A stretch of 64,000 nucleotides of DNA from Actinomyces minihominis (GTDB lineage: Bacteria > Actinomycetota > Actinomycetes > Actinomycetales > Actinomycetaceae): contig NZ_FYEG01000006.1 in NCBI RefSeq assembly GCF_900187855.1, forward strand, positions 61,045 through 125,044, in the 5' to 3' direction. The translations under genes and the position numbers were made by a program. The notes under the pieces were generated by a model. That model was not told where the DNA came from, made no database searches, and saw only the letters and a list, made by a program, of their open reading frames with translations. Shown here piece by piece: positions 34,630 through 42,629 of the stretch. How positions within the stretch are numbered: the first letter of the stretch is position 1; each line of letters starts with the position of its first letter.

Positions 34630-36114
34630 TTAGTCCAGAAAGCTGACGATCTGGGGGGCGAGGCCGGTGTAGCTGCGGGGTGACAGTGTGAGTAGCCTGG
34701 TCCGCAAATCTTCGGGCAGATCTGCTCCCTGGATGACCTCGGCCATTGCCTCACGTGTAACTGTGCGCCCGCGGGTAGCAGCCTTGAGCAGTTCGTAGGG
34801 TCCCTCCCCCGGGGCATACGCCGCTGCGTGTGCGTCCTCGTCGGCGCCAAGCTCTGCGATCCGCAGAGCCTGCTGGATGGCTTCGGAGATTACTTCCCAG
34901 TGTTCTGTCAGCTCATCTTCAAGAAGTTCAGCGTTCGCAGTCAGACCCTTGAGACCACGCACCAGGTTGTCGAAAGCAACCAGACTGTAGCCCAGCCCAA
35001 CCCCGATGTTGCGCTGAGTGGAAGAGTCGGAGAGGTCGCGCTGCATCCTTGAGGTGGAGAGAACCTCGGCAAATGTGTTGAGCAGGGCATTTGAGAGCTC
35101 AAGGTTTGACTCGGCGTTCTCAAAGCGGATCGGGTTGATCTTGTGGGGCATCGTGGATGAGCCAGTGGATCCCTGCGCAGCCAGTTCCTGGCGGAAGTAG
35201 CCCAGGGAAATGTAGGTCCACATGTCTGTCGCCAGGTTGTGGGCGATACGGTTGAATGCTGCGAGGTCTGAGTAGAGGTAGCCCTGCCAGTCGTGGGACT
35301 CAATCTGGGTGGTGATCGGGTTCCAGGTCAGACCCAGACCCTCCACGAAGAGTCGGCTGATCTCAAACCAGTCAAGACCCGGCAGAACCACGGTGTGGGC
35401 CGAGTAGGTACCCGTGGCGCCGTTGAACTTTCCCAGGTACTCGGCTCCCTCGATGCGCCTGATGGCATGGGAAAGACGCCAGCCGAATACGGCCAGTTCC
35501 TTACCGACGGTGGTGGGGGTTGCGGACTGGCCGTGGGTGCGGGCCAGCATGGGAACTTCCGCAAGCGCCCTCGCCATGGCTGAGATGGTGGCGACGAGGG
35601 AGCGGGCGCTGGGAAGCCAAACCTCTTCGATGGCACCTCGGGTGCCGAGGGCGACTGCCAGGTTGTTGATGTCCTCGGAAGTGCAGAGCAGGTGAACGGC
35701 CTCTTGGTAGCGGTTCAGCGCGCTTGAGCCACCCCCGTCAGAGGTGCTGTCACCGTAGCCGGCGATGTGTTCGCGAACCAGGTACTCGACGGCTTTGACG
35801 TCGTGGCGGGTTTCGGCCTCAAACTCACCCAGACGGGCCCGTCGTTCCTCGTTGTAGTCGGCTGGAAGGTCTCGCAGGTAGGCGACCTCGTCCTCCGAGA
35901 GGGCGGGTAGTCCAGGAACCAGAGCATGTTCGGAGATGAACACCAGCCACTCAACTTCGATGTGGAGACGGAGGCGGTTGATCGCATCTTCAGAGAGGTA
36001 CTCGGTGAGCTGGTAGGTCTGAGCCCGGTAGCGGCTATCCAGTGGAGAAAGAGCCCAGCCGCGATCGGCTACTGCCGAATCGTTGTGGGGCGTGGGTGAA
36101 GATGCGTTGGACAT
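34630..36114 (-). CDS. purB: Adenylosuccinate lyase
   Basis: Purine biosynthesis: cleaves SAICAR and adenylosuccinate. About 494 residues: ALSPLDSRYRAQT at the N-terminus, the flexible catalytic loop GSSTMPHKINPIRFENAE with its active-site Ser, and TSEDINNLAVAL. The length and the PLDSRY start match the longer PurB form. The ATG at 36114 has GGAAG upstream; the frame continues to 36174 without similarity. It lies convergent between two hydrolase loci. Confidence 0.94.
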   Translation of the reverse strand: MSNASSPTPHNDSAVADRGWALSPLDSRYRAQTYQLTEYLSEDAINRLRLHIEVEWLVFISEHALVPGLPALSEDEVAYLRDLPADYNEERRARLGEFEAETRHDVKAVEYLVREHIAGYGDSTSDGGGSSALNRYQEAVHLLCTSEDINNLAVALGTRGAIEEVWLPSARSLVATISAMARALAEVPMLARTHGQSATPTTVGKELAVFGWRLSHAIRRIEGAEYLGKFNGATGTYSAHTVVLPGLDWFEISRLFVEGLGLTWNPITTQIESHDWQGYLYSDLAAFNRIAHNLATDMWTYISLGYFRQELAAQGSTGSSTMPHKINPIRFENAESNLELSNALLNTFAEVLSTSRMQRDLSDSSTQRNIGVGLGYSLVAFDNLVRGLKGLTANAELLEDELTEHWEVISEAIQQALRIAELGADEDAHAAAYAPGEGPYELLKAATRGRTVTREAMAEVIQGADLPEDLRTRLLTLSPRSYTGLAPQIVSFLD

Positions 36115-36289
36115 GGAACTTCCAATACTGCTCGGCTCGGAATGAGGTACCCCTAAGGATAGGCGCGCCGCCACCAGGAGTGAACGGCAGCCATCACCCC
36201 GGCCGTTCCCAGGGCGCGGTTGCCGCGACGATCCACAGACTGCGCTTCGGTCCGCGAGGGATTTGGGTGTGGCGCAGTAGCGTCGTCGA

Positions 36290-36559
36290 ATGTTTGGATA
36301 TGAAGACGCCGAACGCGTGGCCTCGGCACAGGGGGTTCTTGACTACGCGGTAACCGCGCTTGCCCACGCGCACTGCCCGGGATGGAAAGGTAGTGCGGCC
36401 GAGGCCGCGGACCAGATGCGGGTGGAACTGGCAACTCTCGGCTCAGACCTCTACAGGCAGCTTCATGTGCTGCGCCTTGAGATTGAAGAGATTGCGTTGC
36501 TGAGGAGCACACTTCTTTCCCAAGCTGCCTGCTCTGTTACAACAGGAGGGGGATGGTGA
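36290..36559 (+). CDS. Small WXG100-like helical protein
   Basis: 89 residues, predicted two helices with a WKG turn (HCPGWKGSAAEAADQMRVELATL) that fits the W-x-G hairpin of ESX-type proteins, plus a helix rich in Leu/Glu (HVLRLEIEEIALLRSTL). It overlaps the next gene by seven bases. The hexamer TAGCGT (36278-36283) is six bases before the ATG, so it appears leaderless. No EssC/EccC-type secretion gene is in the window. It could be a partner or chaperone for the large hydrolase encoded next. Confidence 0.6.
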   Translation: MFGYEDAERVASAQGVLDYAVTALAHAHCPGWKGSAAEAADQMRVELATLGSDLYRQLHVLRLEIEEIALLRSTLLSQAACSVTTGGGW

Positions 36560-38169
36560 CGACACCATGGCTCTGGGTCACCGAGGTGGTGACCAGTGTG
36601 GACACAAGTGAGCTGATGGCAGCTGCCGGGCAGGTGTCGGATGCGCTGTCAGCGGGTCGATCGGCTTCCGCTCACCTCTACGAACTTTCCTGGGGACCAG
36701 GCCTGAGCACAGGGTGGCTCTCGGAGGTGGTGACGACCCTGGACTCCCCTCTGGCAGCAGAGATCGCTGAGCGCACCGCCCTGGTGCAGTCTCGACTCAG
36801 CCAGGTGCATGAGGACCTGCAGGACTTTAGTAGTCGCACCGGTGCCTTCTCCGACTGGGTGGCCCAGGCGGCACTCATCTATGCCGCCGCAGAGGAGGGG
36901 GTGGCGGGGTACGCCCGGGCCTGTTCTCTTCTGGAAGGTTTGGGTTGCTCTTTCACAACCGGAGAGGGAGTTGGCGGCCGCCTGCAGGCCGGTGCCCAAC
37001 TGGTTGGAGCACTGCCCGGAATGATAGGAGACTTCACGGCCCACGGAGGTGGCAGTCGGGGTGAGGCCGGAGCCGGGGTGCTGCTTCAAGGTCACCTGCA
37101 GTCGCTTGCGGGCGGATCGGAGCGGTTCCTGTCGGCCGTGGTTGCAGTTGCAACCTGGTGGCGCAGTCTGGGTGATTTCGCCTCCTCTCCCAGCCGGGGC
37201 ATTCTCCTCAAGTCCGGCCCCCGGAACTACACCTGGGTGGGGGAGCAGGGGGAATCAAGCCCGGTTGCCAGTTTCTCAAGTGATTCCTTTCAACAGGTTG
37301 GTGACCGTGGGCTTCGCCAGGCACACAGCAGGCTCGAGCAAGTGGAGCCGGTGCGTGAAGATGTCCGGGAGTTACTGGCCGGGGTGGGTTTGGACGCCTC
37401 TGGTTTACCCCTGGAACGGATGGCCCCGTCAAGGGCCCAGGCTATCGATACGGTGGTCCCGCTGACGGCAGCGGCATTGCTGGCCCGGGTCGCCGGTAGT
37501 GGTTCGTCTCCCTCGGTGGGTGAGGTGCAGGTTCTGCGCCACTCTTCTGCAAGTAGCGCAAGGTCGTGGTCGGTGGTGATTCGAGGAACTCAGGAGTGGC
37601 TTCCGGGTTCCCTCAACCCCCAGGACATGCAGTCCAACTTCTCAGCGGTCGCGGGGAAGCAGAGTGATCAACAGCGGGCGGTAGAAGAGGCGATGAGGGC
37701 ATCTGGAATCGAGCCGGGGGACCCTGTCGAACTTGTGGGTCACTCCCAGGGCGGGGCTATCGCCCTCAAGATTGCAGGTGACCCGCAACTCAAGCAGCAG
37801 TTCAATATCGTCTCGGTCCTGACTGCTGGGGCTCCAACTGCACGCCTCGGGGGAGGGGTTGATGCGGCCGTCCTTAATCTGGAGAGCATCCATGACCTTG
37901 TGCCGGCGTTGGACGGCATGGCAGCTGACCGGGCGCCTTCGACAACAACGGTTCTCTTCGACTCCTCCTCCCTTGCACTCCCGGAGGGTAAGCACTCCCA
38001 CGACCTCGGCACCTACGTGGCTGCCGCAGCTCAGATGGGGCGCGAGGTCGGGGTGAACCCCATGGTGGACCCGGTGGGTGCCTGGGAGGAACAGCGAAGA
38101 TCTGCCCTTGGCTTCGAGGTGGAAACCAGAACAGAGACCCTCTACTTCCAGACCACTCGCGTCCGGTGA
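36553..38169 (+). CDS. Large alpha/beta hydrolase with N-terminal helical WXG-like region (candidate secreted effector)
   Basis: 538 residues. About 1-190 is Ala/Leu/Gly-rich helices reminiscent of WXG/LXG/PE-like targeting regions, then a middle segment, then an alpha/beta hydrolase core: VVIRGTQEW, nucleophile elbow VELVGHSQGGAIALKIA (near residue 398), VLTAGAPTARLGG, ESIHDLVPALDGMAAD and a catalytic-type His in EGKHSHDLGTYV. There is no classical signal peptide. With the small upstream WXG-like gene it resembles a type VII-type effector locus. Lipase, esterase or PGAP1-like activity is possible; this is inference from the fold only. Confidence 0.6.
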   Translation: MVTTPWLWVTEVVTSVDTSELMAAAGQVSDALSAGRSASAHLYELSWGPGLSTGWLSEVVTTLDSPLAAEIAERTALVQSRLSQVHEDLQDFSSRTGAFSDWVAQAALIYAAAEEGVAGYARACSLLEGLGCSFTTGEGVGGRLQAGAQLVGALPGMIGDFTAHGGGSRGEAGAGVLLQGHLQSLAGGSERFLSAVVAVATWWRSLGDFASSPSRGILLKSGPRNYTWVGEQGESSPVASFSSDSFQQVGDRGLRQAHSRLEQVEPVREDVRELLAGVGLDASGLPLERMAPSRAQAIDTVVPLTAAALLARVAGSGSSPSVGEVQVLRHSSASSARSWSVVIRGTQEWLPGSLNPQDMQSNFSAVAGKQSDQQRAVEEAMRASGIEPGDPVELVGHSQGGAIALKIAGDPQLKQQFNIVSVLTAGAPTARLGGGVDAAVLNLESIHDLVPALDGMAADRAPSTTTVLFDSSSLALPEGKHSHDLGTYVAAAAQMGREVGVNPMVDPVGAWEEQRRSALGFEVETRTETLYFQTTRVR

Positions 38170-38215
38170 TACATCCCTTGAACTGCGGTTTCTTGATGCG
38201 TGGCAGACTGTCCCC

Positions 38216-38608
38216 ATGCGATTTTTGATCAAGACTCTCGGCAACATGGTCGGCATCTGGGTGGCGGCTTCAATCATTCCGGCTGTTAGTTTCCGGCAGA
38301 ATGAGGACTGGCGCTACACAGTTGCCTACCTGTTTGTGATCGCGCTGATCCTGACCCTGGCGAACCAGCTGGTTCGGCCCATTGTCAAGTTCGTTTCCAT
38401 ACCGCTGTACATCCTCACCCTGGGACTGTTCAGTCTGGTAATCAATGGCCTGATGTTCTTCCTGGTGGGTTGGCTCTCCGGCCTCGTCAATGTCCCCCTG
38501 ATCGTTGACGGCTGGTTCGGGGCAATCTTCGGCGGAACTGTCACCGCCATCATTTCTTGGATCGTCGCGGGCATCGTCGGGGTAGTGTTCCCGAACCGAA
38601 GCCAGTAA
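38216..38608 (+). CDS. Phage holin family 4-like membrane protein
   Basis: 130 residues, four hydrophobic helices: MRFLIKTLGNMVGIWVAASIIP, TVAYLFVIALILTLANQLVRPIVKFVSIPLYILTLGLFSLVINGLMFFLVGWL and GWFGAIFGGTVTAIISWIVAGIVGVVF. The NQLVRPIVKxxxIPLxILTLGLFxLVINGxM segment is diagnostic of this widespread family, which is called holin-like although most members are chromosomal and of unknown role. I start at the ATG 38216, where the family begins. Confidence 0.88.
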   Translation: MRFLIKTLGNMVGIWVAASIIPAVSFRQNEDWRYTVAYLFVIALILTLANQLVRPIVKFVSIPLYILTLGLFSLVINGLMFFLVGWLSGLVNVPLIVDGWFGAIFGGTVTAIISWIVAGIVGVVFPNRSQ

Positions 38609-38709
38609 ACCTGCGCCTCCACCCCCGTACTGCGGTAGTTTCTTGAAAGAGGTGAAGAATCGGGGACGCAGATAATCCCTGCGTAAGACTCAATGGGGAG
38701 GCGAAGATT

Positions 38710-39957
38710 ATGGGCAGGACTACCTATCAGCCGGGCAACGCGACAAGGCGCGCGATTGAGGCCGAAGCGGGTGTAGTCGTTGGGAACTACCATCCACTAC
38801 CCGTCGTACTCGAAAAGGGTGAGGGGGCATGGGTCACCGATGTGGATGGCCGTGAATTCCTCGACGCGCTATCGGGCTACTCAGCCGTGAACTTTGGTCA
38901 CTCCAACCTGCAGATCATTCGGGCCATGACCGACCAGGCCATGCAGTTGGGCCTCATCGCCCGCGCCTTCCACAGCGCCAACCTGGGGCCCTTCTGCGCA
39001 GCCCTTGCCGAACTGACTGGAATGGACATGGTCCTTCCGATGAACACCGGCGCCGAGGCGGTGGAAACCACGATCAAGGCGGCGCGTAAGTGGGGGTACC
39101 TCGTCAAGGGTGTCGAGCGGGATCGCGCGGAGATCATCGTCATGGACGACAACTTCCACGGTCGTACCTCAACGATCGTGTCATTCTCTTCAGACCCCGA
39201 CGCCCGCGATGACTTCGGCCCCTACACTCCCGGCTTCGTCTCGGTCCCATTCGGGGATGCTGAGGCCGTGCGCCGTGCCATCACGAAGAATACGGTTGCA
39301 GTCCTAACCGAACCGATCCAGGGAGAGGCCGGAGTGGTGATTCCACCCGCCAGCTTCCTTCCAGAACTGCGTCAGATCTGCGATGACAACAATGTTCTGC
39401 TCATTGTTGATGAGATCCAGTCTGGGTTCGGTCGCACCGGAGCCACCTTCGCCTGCGAGTTGGTTGGGGTACAGCCGGATCTTTACACCCTCGGCAAGGC
39501 GCTGGGTGGTGGGGTGTACCCGGTCTCAGCTGTCGCCGGCAAACGAGAGGTCCTGGAGGTGTTTACCGCTGGGACCCACGGGTCGACCTTCGGTGGCAAC
39601 CCGCTTGCGGCTGCCATCGGCCTCGAGGTCATCTCCATGATCAGGACGGGCGAGTACCAGCAGAACGCGGCTGAACGTGGCCGGCAGTTGCGGGATCACC
39701 TGGTTGAACTGCAGAAGCAGTTCCCGGATCTTCTTCTGGGGTTCCGTCAGATCGGCCTGTGGGTCGGTGTCGACTTCAACCCCGACCTCGTCACCGGCAG
39801 ACAGGTCTGTGAGCAGATGATGAGCAACCGCGTCCTCATCAAAGATGCGCATGGTTCCGTGGTCAGGATTAGCCCACCCCTCTGTGCGACGGAAGGCGAC
39901 ATAGACTTCCTGTGTATCGCGCTGAGCAAGACCCTGGAGCAGCTGCGGGCCGGTTAG
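38710..39957 (+). CDS. rocD: Ornithine--oxo-acid transaminase (class III aminotransferase)
   Basis: 415 residues, PLP-dependent. VVGNYHPLPVVLEKGEGAWVTDVDGREFLDALSGYSAVNFGH is close to ornithine aminotransferases. Also present are MNTGAEAVETTIKAARKWGY, LIVDEIQSGFGRTGATFA and the PLP lysine in LYTLGKALGGGVYPVSAVAG. It converts ornithine plus 2-oxoglutarate into glutamate semialdehyde and glutamate. GGGGAGG precedes the ATG. Alone between a holin-like gene and rpiB. Confidence 0.9.
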   Translation: MGRTTYQPGNATRRAIEAEAGVVVGNYHPLPVVLEKGEGAWVTDVDGREFLDALSGYSAVNFGHSNLQIIRAMTDQAMQLGLIARAFHSANLGPFCAALAELTGMDMVLPMNTGAEAVETTIKAARKWGYLVKGVERDRAEIIVMDDNFHGRTSTIVSFSSDPDARDDFGPYTPGFVSVPFGDAEAVRRAITKNTVAVLTEPIQGEAGVVIPPASFLPELRQICDDNNVLLIVDEIQSGFGRTGATFACELVGVQPDLYTLGKALGGGVYPVSAVAGKREVLEVFTAGTHGSTFGGNPLAAAIGLEVISMIRTGEYQQNAAERGRQLRDHLVELQKQFPDLLLGFRQIGLWVGVDFNPDLVTGRQVCEQMMSNRVLIKDAHGSVVRISPPLCATEGDIDFLCIALSKTLEQLRAG

Positions 39958-40024
39958 TCGTGGGTCTGGGATGATGGACTAGGTCGTGACCGCGATGGTT
40001 CACGAAGGGACAGAGGGAGAAGTA

Positions 40025-40486
40025 ATGAAAACCGTACATATCGCCGCTGATCACGCAGCCTTTGAACTTCGGGAAGCGCTACTGGAGCACCTGAAGGACA
40101 GCGGGTACGAGGTCGTTGACCACGGCGCGTACGTTTACGACGCCCTCGACGCCTACCCCCCGATGTGCATTGCCTGTGGTGAAGCCGTGGTGGCCGATGA
40201 AGGTTCCCTGGGGATCGTCCTCGGTGGATCCGGTAACGGTGAGCAGATGGCTGCAAACCTGGTTGACGGTGTCCGCGCGGCCCTGGTGTGGAATGAGTCG
40301 ACGGCCCGCCTGGCTCGCGAGCACAACAACGCGAATGTCATCGCCCTCGGCGCGCGTCAGCACACCATGGAAGAGGCCATGCGGCTGGTTGACGCCTTCC
40401 TGGAGACTCCATTTTCGGACGATGAGCGCCACATTGAGCGCATCGAGATGATGGCGGAGTACGAGGCGGCGCGCTGCAACGACTAG
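40025..40486 (+). CDS. rpiB: Ribose-5-phosphate isomerase B
   Basis: 153 residues of the RpiB/LacA/LacB family: HIAADHAAFELREALLEHL, the phosphate/sugar loop GIVLGGSGNGEQMAANLVDGVRAALVWNESTARLAREHNNANVIALGARQH. The catalytic base position is Ser in GGSGNG, as in actinobacterial RpiB rather than Cys as in E. coli. It acts in the pentose phosphate pathway. GGGAGA precedes the ATG. Confidence 0.92.
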   Translation: MKTVHIAADHAAFELREALLEHLKDSGYEVVDHGAYVYDALDAYPPMCIACGEAVVADEGSLGIVLGGSGNGEQMAANLVDGVRAALVWNESTARLAREHNNANVIALGARQHTMEEAMRLVDAFLETPFSDDERHIERIEMMAEYEAARCND

Positions 40487-40493
40487 GTCGTGA

Positions 40494-41375
40494 CTAGGTG
40501 AGGGTGGTCGGCAGGGTAAGGACGAGGACGACGGTCGTCGACACCGCAATCTCACTGAAGCCAATTATGGCTGGGCGAAGCGGCTTCCCGGTTCGGTAGG
40601 ACCAGGCCGGGAAGGCTGCCGCCCGGATCAGCAGGAGTGCCCACAGGGCAACGATCCACCAGTTGAGGTGTCCGAGCAGGGCCGCCACGAAGGTGACTGC
40701 GAGGACGACCCCGTGGAATGTCAGGGAGCCGATCAGCCAGGCCGAACTACCGCGCTCTCGGATCAGAGTTTTCACCAGCGGAACGGTCCCGATGAAGTAG
40801 AGGGTGAGGATGGCTGTTGCCAGCCAGGCCCTACCCCAATCGTCCGGGTGTGATCCCAGCGAGAAGGCGATGGGGGTCAGAAACTGTGAAGCGATGATGG
40901 CGGAGGCCCGAGAGAGCAGTCCGCGTTCGTTGTCGTTCCACATCTCCCACAGGGCGATCCCGAAGCAAACTGCGAACGCCGGCGCCCACAGTGCCAGGCT
41001 CGGCTTGAGAATGAGCAAACTGAGTGCCCCGACCGCAGCGACCGCAGCGTAGGCCACCAAGGCGTTGCGGAAGCGTCCCTGACGCTTCCTGATGGTGGCT
41101 AGGCGTGCTTCGCCAAGGGGTTTTCCGGCTGCACGCGCCCGAGCGCGAGCACTTGAGTACACCTTGACCCACAGCCCAAGGGCGCTGAAATAGAAGAACG
41201 CTGCCAGCCACGCCACCAACAGAAGCAGCTGTTGCCAGGCCAGGCCCCCGAGCAGGCTGCCAACGATGACGGGAACCAGCATCATGGCCCAAGCCCCGTG
41301 TTGGTTCGAAATCCAACCATCTCGAACTAGGCGACGCGCCCGCTGCTTTGACGGAGATGATGCTCGAGTTCCCAT
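40494..41375 (-). CDS. YwiC-like family membrane protein
   Basis: About 293 residues. It contains RDGWISNQHGAWAMMLVPVIVGSLLGGLAWQQLLLLVAWLAAFFYFSALGLWVK, with the NQHGAW(A)M motif typical of YwiC-like proteins, and eight or more hydrophobic helices. The role is unknown; distant resemblance to UbiA-type prenyltransferases has been suggested for the family. The start at 41375 (GAGG upstream) is used instead of the longer frame, which runs through the terminator and tRNA region. Confidence 0.82.
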   Translation of the reverse strand: MGTRASSPSKQRARRLVRDGWISNQHGAWAMMLVPVIVGSLLGGLAWQQLLLLVAWLAAFFYFSALGLWVKVYSSARARARAAGKPLGEARLATIRKRQGRFRNALVAYAAVAAVGALSLLILKPSLALWAPAFAVCFGIALWEMWNDNERGLLSRASAIIASQFLTPIAFSLGSHPDDWGRAWLATAILTLYFIGTVPLVKTLIRERGSSAWLIGSLTFHGVVLAVTFVAALLGHLNWWIVALWALLLIRAAAFPAWSYRTGKPLRPAIIGFSEIAVSTTVVLVLTLPTTLT

Positions 41376-41467
41376 GACCTCATTCTCGCAGGTGAGAAGT
41401 GCCGAGGGCCCACACCTAGATCCCAGGTTCATTTCAAAGACCTCGAAAACGCACCCCCGAAGAGCAA

Positions 41468-41504
41468 AAAAGTTGGGACACCCAACCAGGATGTCCCAAC
41501 TTTT
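41468..41504 (-). terminator. Rho-independent terminator of tRNA-Pro
   Basis: 13-bp arms AAAAGTTGGGACA / TGTCCCAACTTTT with an 11-base loop, 7 bp past the tRNA 3' end. On the reverse strand the stem ends in TTTTTTGCTCT, a good T tract. Confidence 0.92.
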
Positions 41505-41510
41505 CACGAG

Positions 41511-41584
<74 letters not shown>

Positions 41585-41606
41585 TGACTAAGCAAGTATA
41601 GGGGCG

Positions 41607-42629
41607 CTATTCTTCCGGGCAAAATCGAAGTAATGAGACCTCAGGGCGGCAGAACAGGCGGATGGGGGCGTAGCGAGAAGTTCCCAAACCCGCAGAAACA
41701 TGCAGGAATGACGGCGTTCCATGACCCGAGGGGAACCAGCGGTGTAGACCTCGACTGTAACGCCTCGAAATATCGGAGTTCGTCACAATCGCGCCGATGA
41801 GGGGAATGCGAATCTGTCCGCCGTGCGTGTGTCCGGCAAGGATGAGGTCGGCATCCAGATTGGCGAAGCGGTCAAGGACACGGCGGTATGGGGCGTGCAT
41901 GACTCCGACTCGAAGTGACGAGGCCTCCCACCAGTCGCGATTCGGCGGTGTCGGCCGGTCTCGTTTGATGTGGGGGTCATCGACGCCGACGAGGGCAACG
42001 GTAGATTCCTCGCCCTCGGGACCATTCTGAAGGTGCAGTGTCCCAGCCTGGTTGTCGAGGTCGATCCACCCGGCCTCCGTCATCGCGTTGACCATCTCTA
42101 CCCAGGGCAGATCGGGTTCCAGCTTTGACTTGTCCTTGGCTTTGCCCGCCGAATGCCCCGGAATCAGGTAGGTGCCCCACGCCTTCATTTCGGGGGAGTA
42201 GTAGTCGTTCGAGCCGAGGACGAATGCACCCGGCTTTTCGAGTAGTGGCTGGAGCGCGTCGAGAAGATCCGGAACGGCATCGGCCGAACCTAGGTTGTCA
42301 CCGGTCGAGATCACCATGTCGAACTGCTCGGTCTGCGCCACCCGCTTGAGGAACTTCTTGATGAACCCTTGCCGCTCAAACATGTGCAGGTCAGAAATGT
42401 GCAGGATCGTCGTCTCTCTGAGGCCGGGTCGAGCGGGTACATGCACATCGAAGCGACGGACAATCGGGAAGCGTGCCTCAACGGCTGCTGCAACGAGTGC
42501 GGCGCCACCGAGTGCCACGGCTCCGGCAATCGCACCCCCGGTCCAACGCATGAAGCCAACGAACTGCGAACCCATCAGTGATTCGCGTCGACCTATTTCC
42601 TTGAACTTGGGGAAGAGCATGTCACTCAC
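41607..42629 (-). CDS. Membrane-anchored metallophosphoesterase (YkuE-like)
   Basis: 340 residues. A hydrophobic helix near residues 25-50 (GFMRWTGGAIAGAVALGGAALVAAAVEA) anchors a calcineurin-like phosphoesterase domain with the five metal motifs: ILHISDLHMF, VISTGDNLG, LGSNDYY, VMHAPY and LAGHTHGGQIRIP. GTG start directly at the stop of the upstream PBP gene, so the two are translationally coupled. It may act on envelope lipids or phospho-compounds; the substrate is unknown. Confidence 0.88.
   Translation of the reverse strand: MSDMLFPKFKEIGRRESLMGSQFVGFMRWTGGAIAGAVALGGAALVAAAVEARFPIVRRFDVHVPARPGLRETTILHISDLHMFERQGFIKKFLKRVAQTEQFDMVISTGDNLGSADAVPDLLDALQPLLEKPGAFVLGSNDYYSPEMKAWGTYLIPGHSAGKAKDKSKLEPDLPWVEMVNAMTEAGWIDLDNQAGTLHLQNGPEGEESTVALVGVDDPHIKRDRPTPPNRDWWEASSLRVGVMHAPYRRVLDRFANLDADLILAGHTHGGQIRIPLIGAIVTNSDISRRYSRGLHRWFPSGHGTPSFLHVSAGLGTSRYAPIRLFCRPEVSLLRFCPEE

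Noticed and set aside
38216..38608. Prophage remnant suggested by the holin-like gene
   Set aside because: This holin family 4-type protein is a common chromosomal gene, and no other phage gene is near it.
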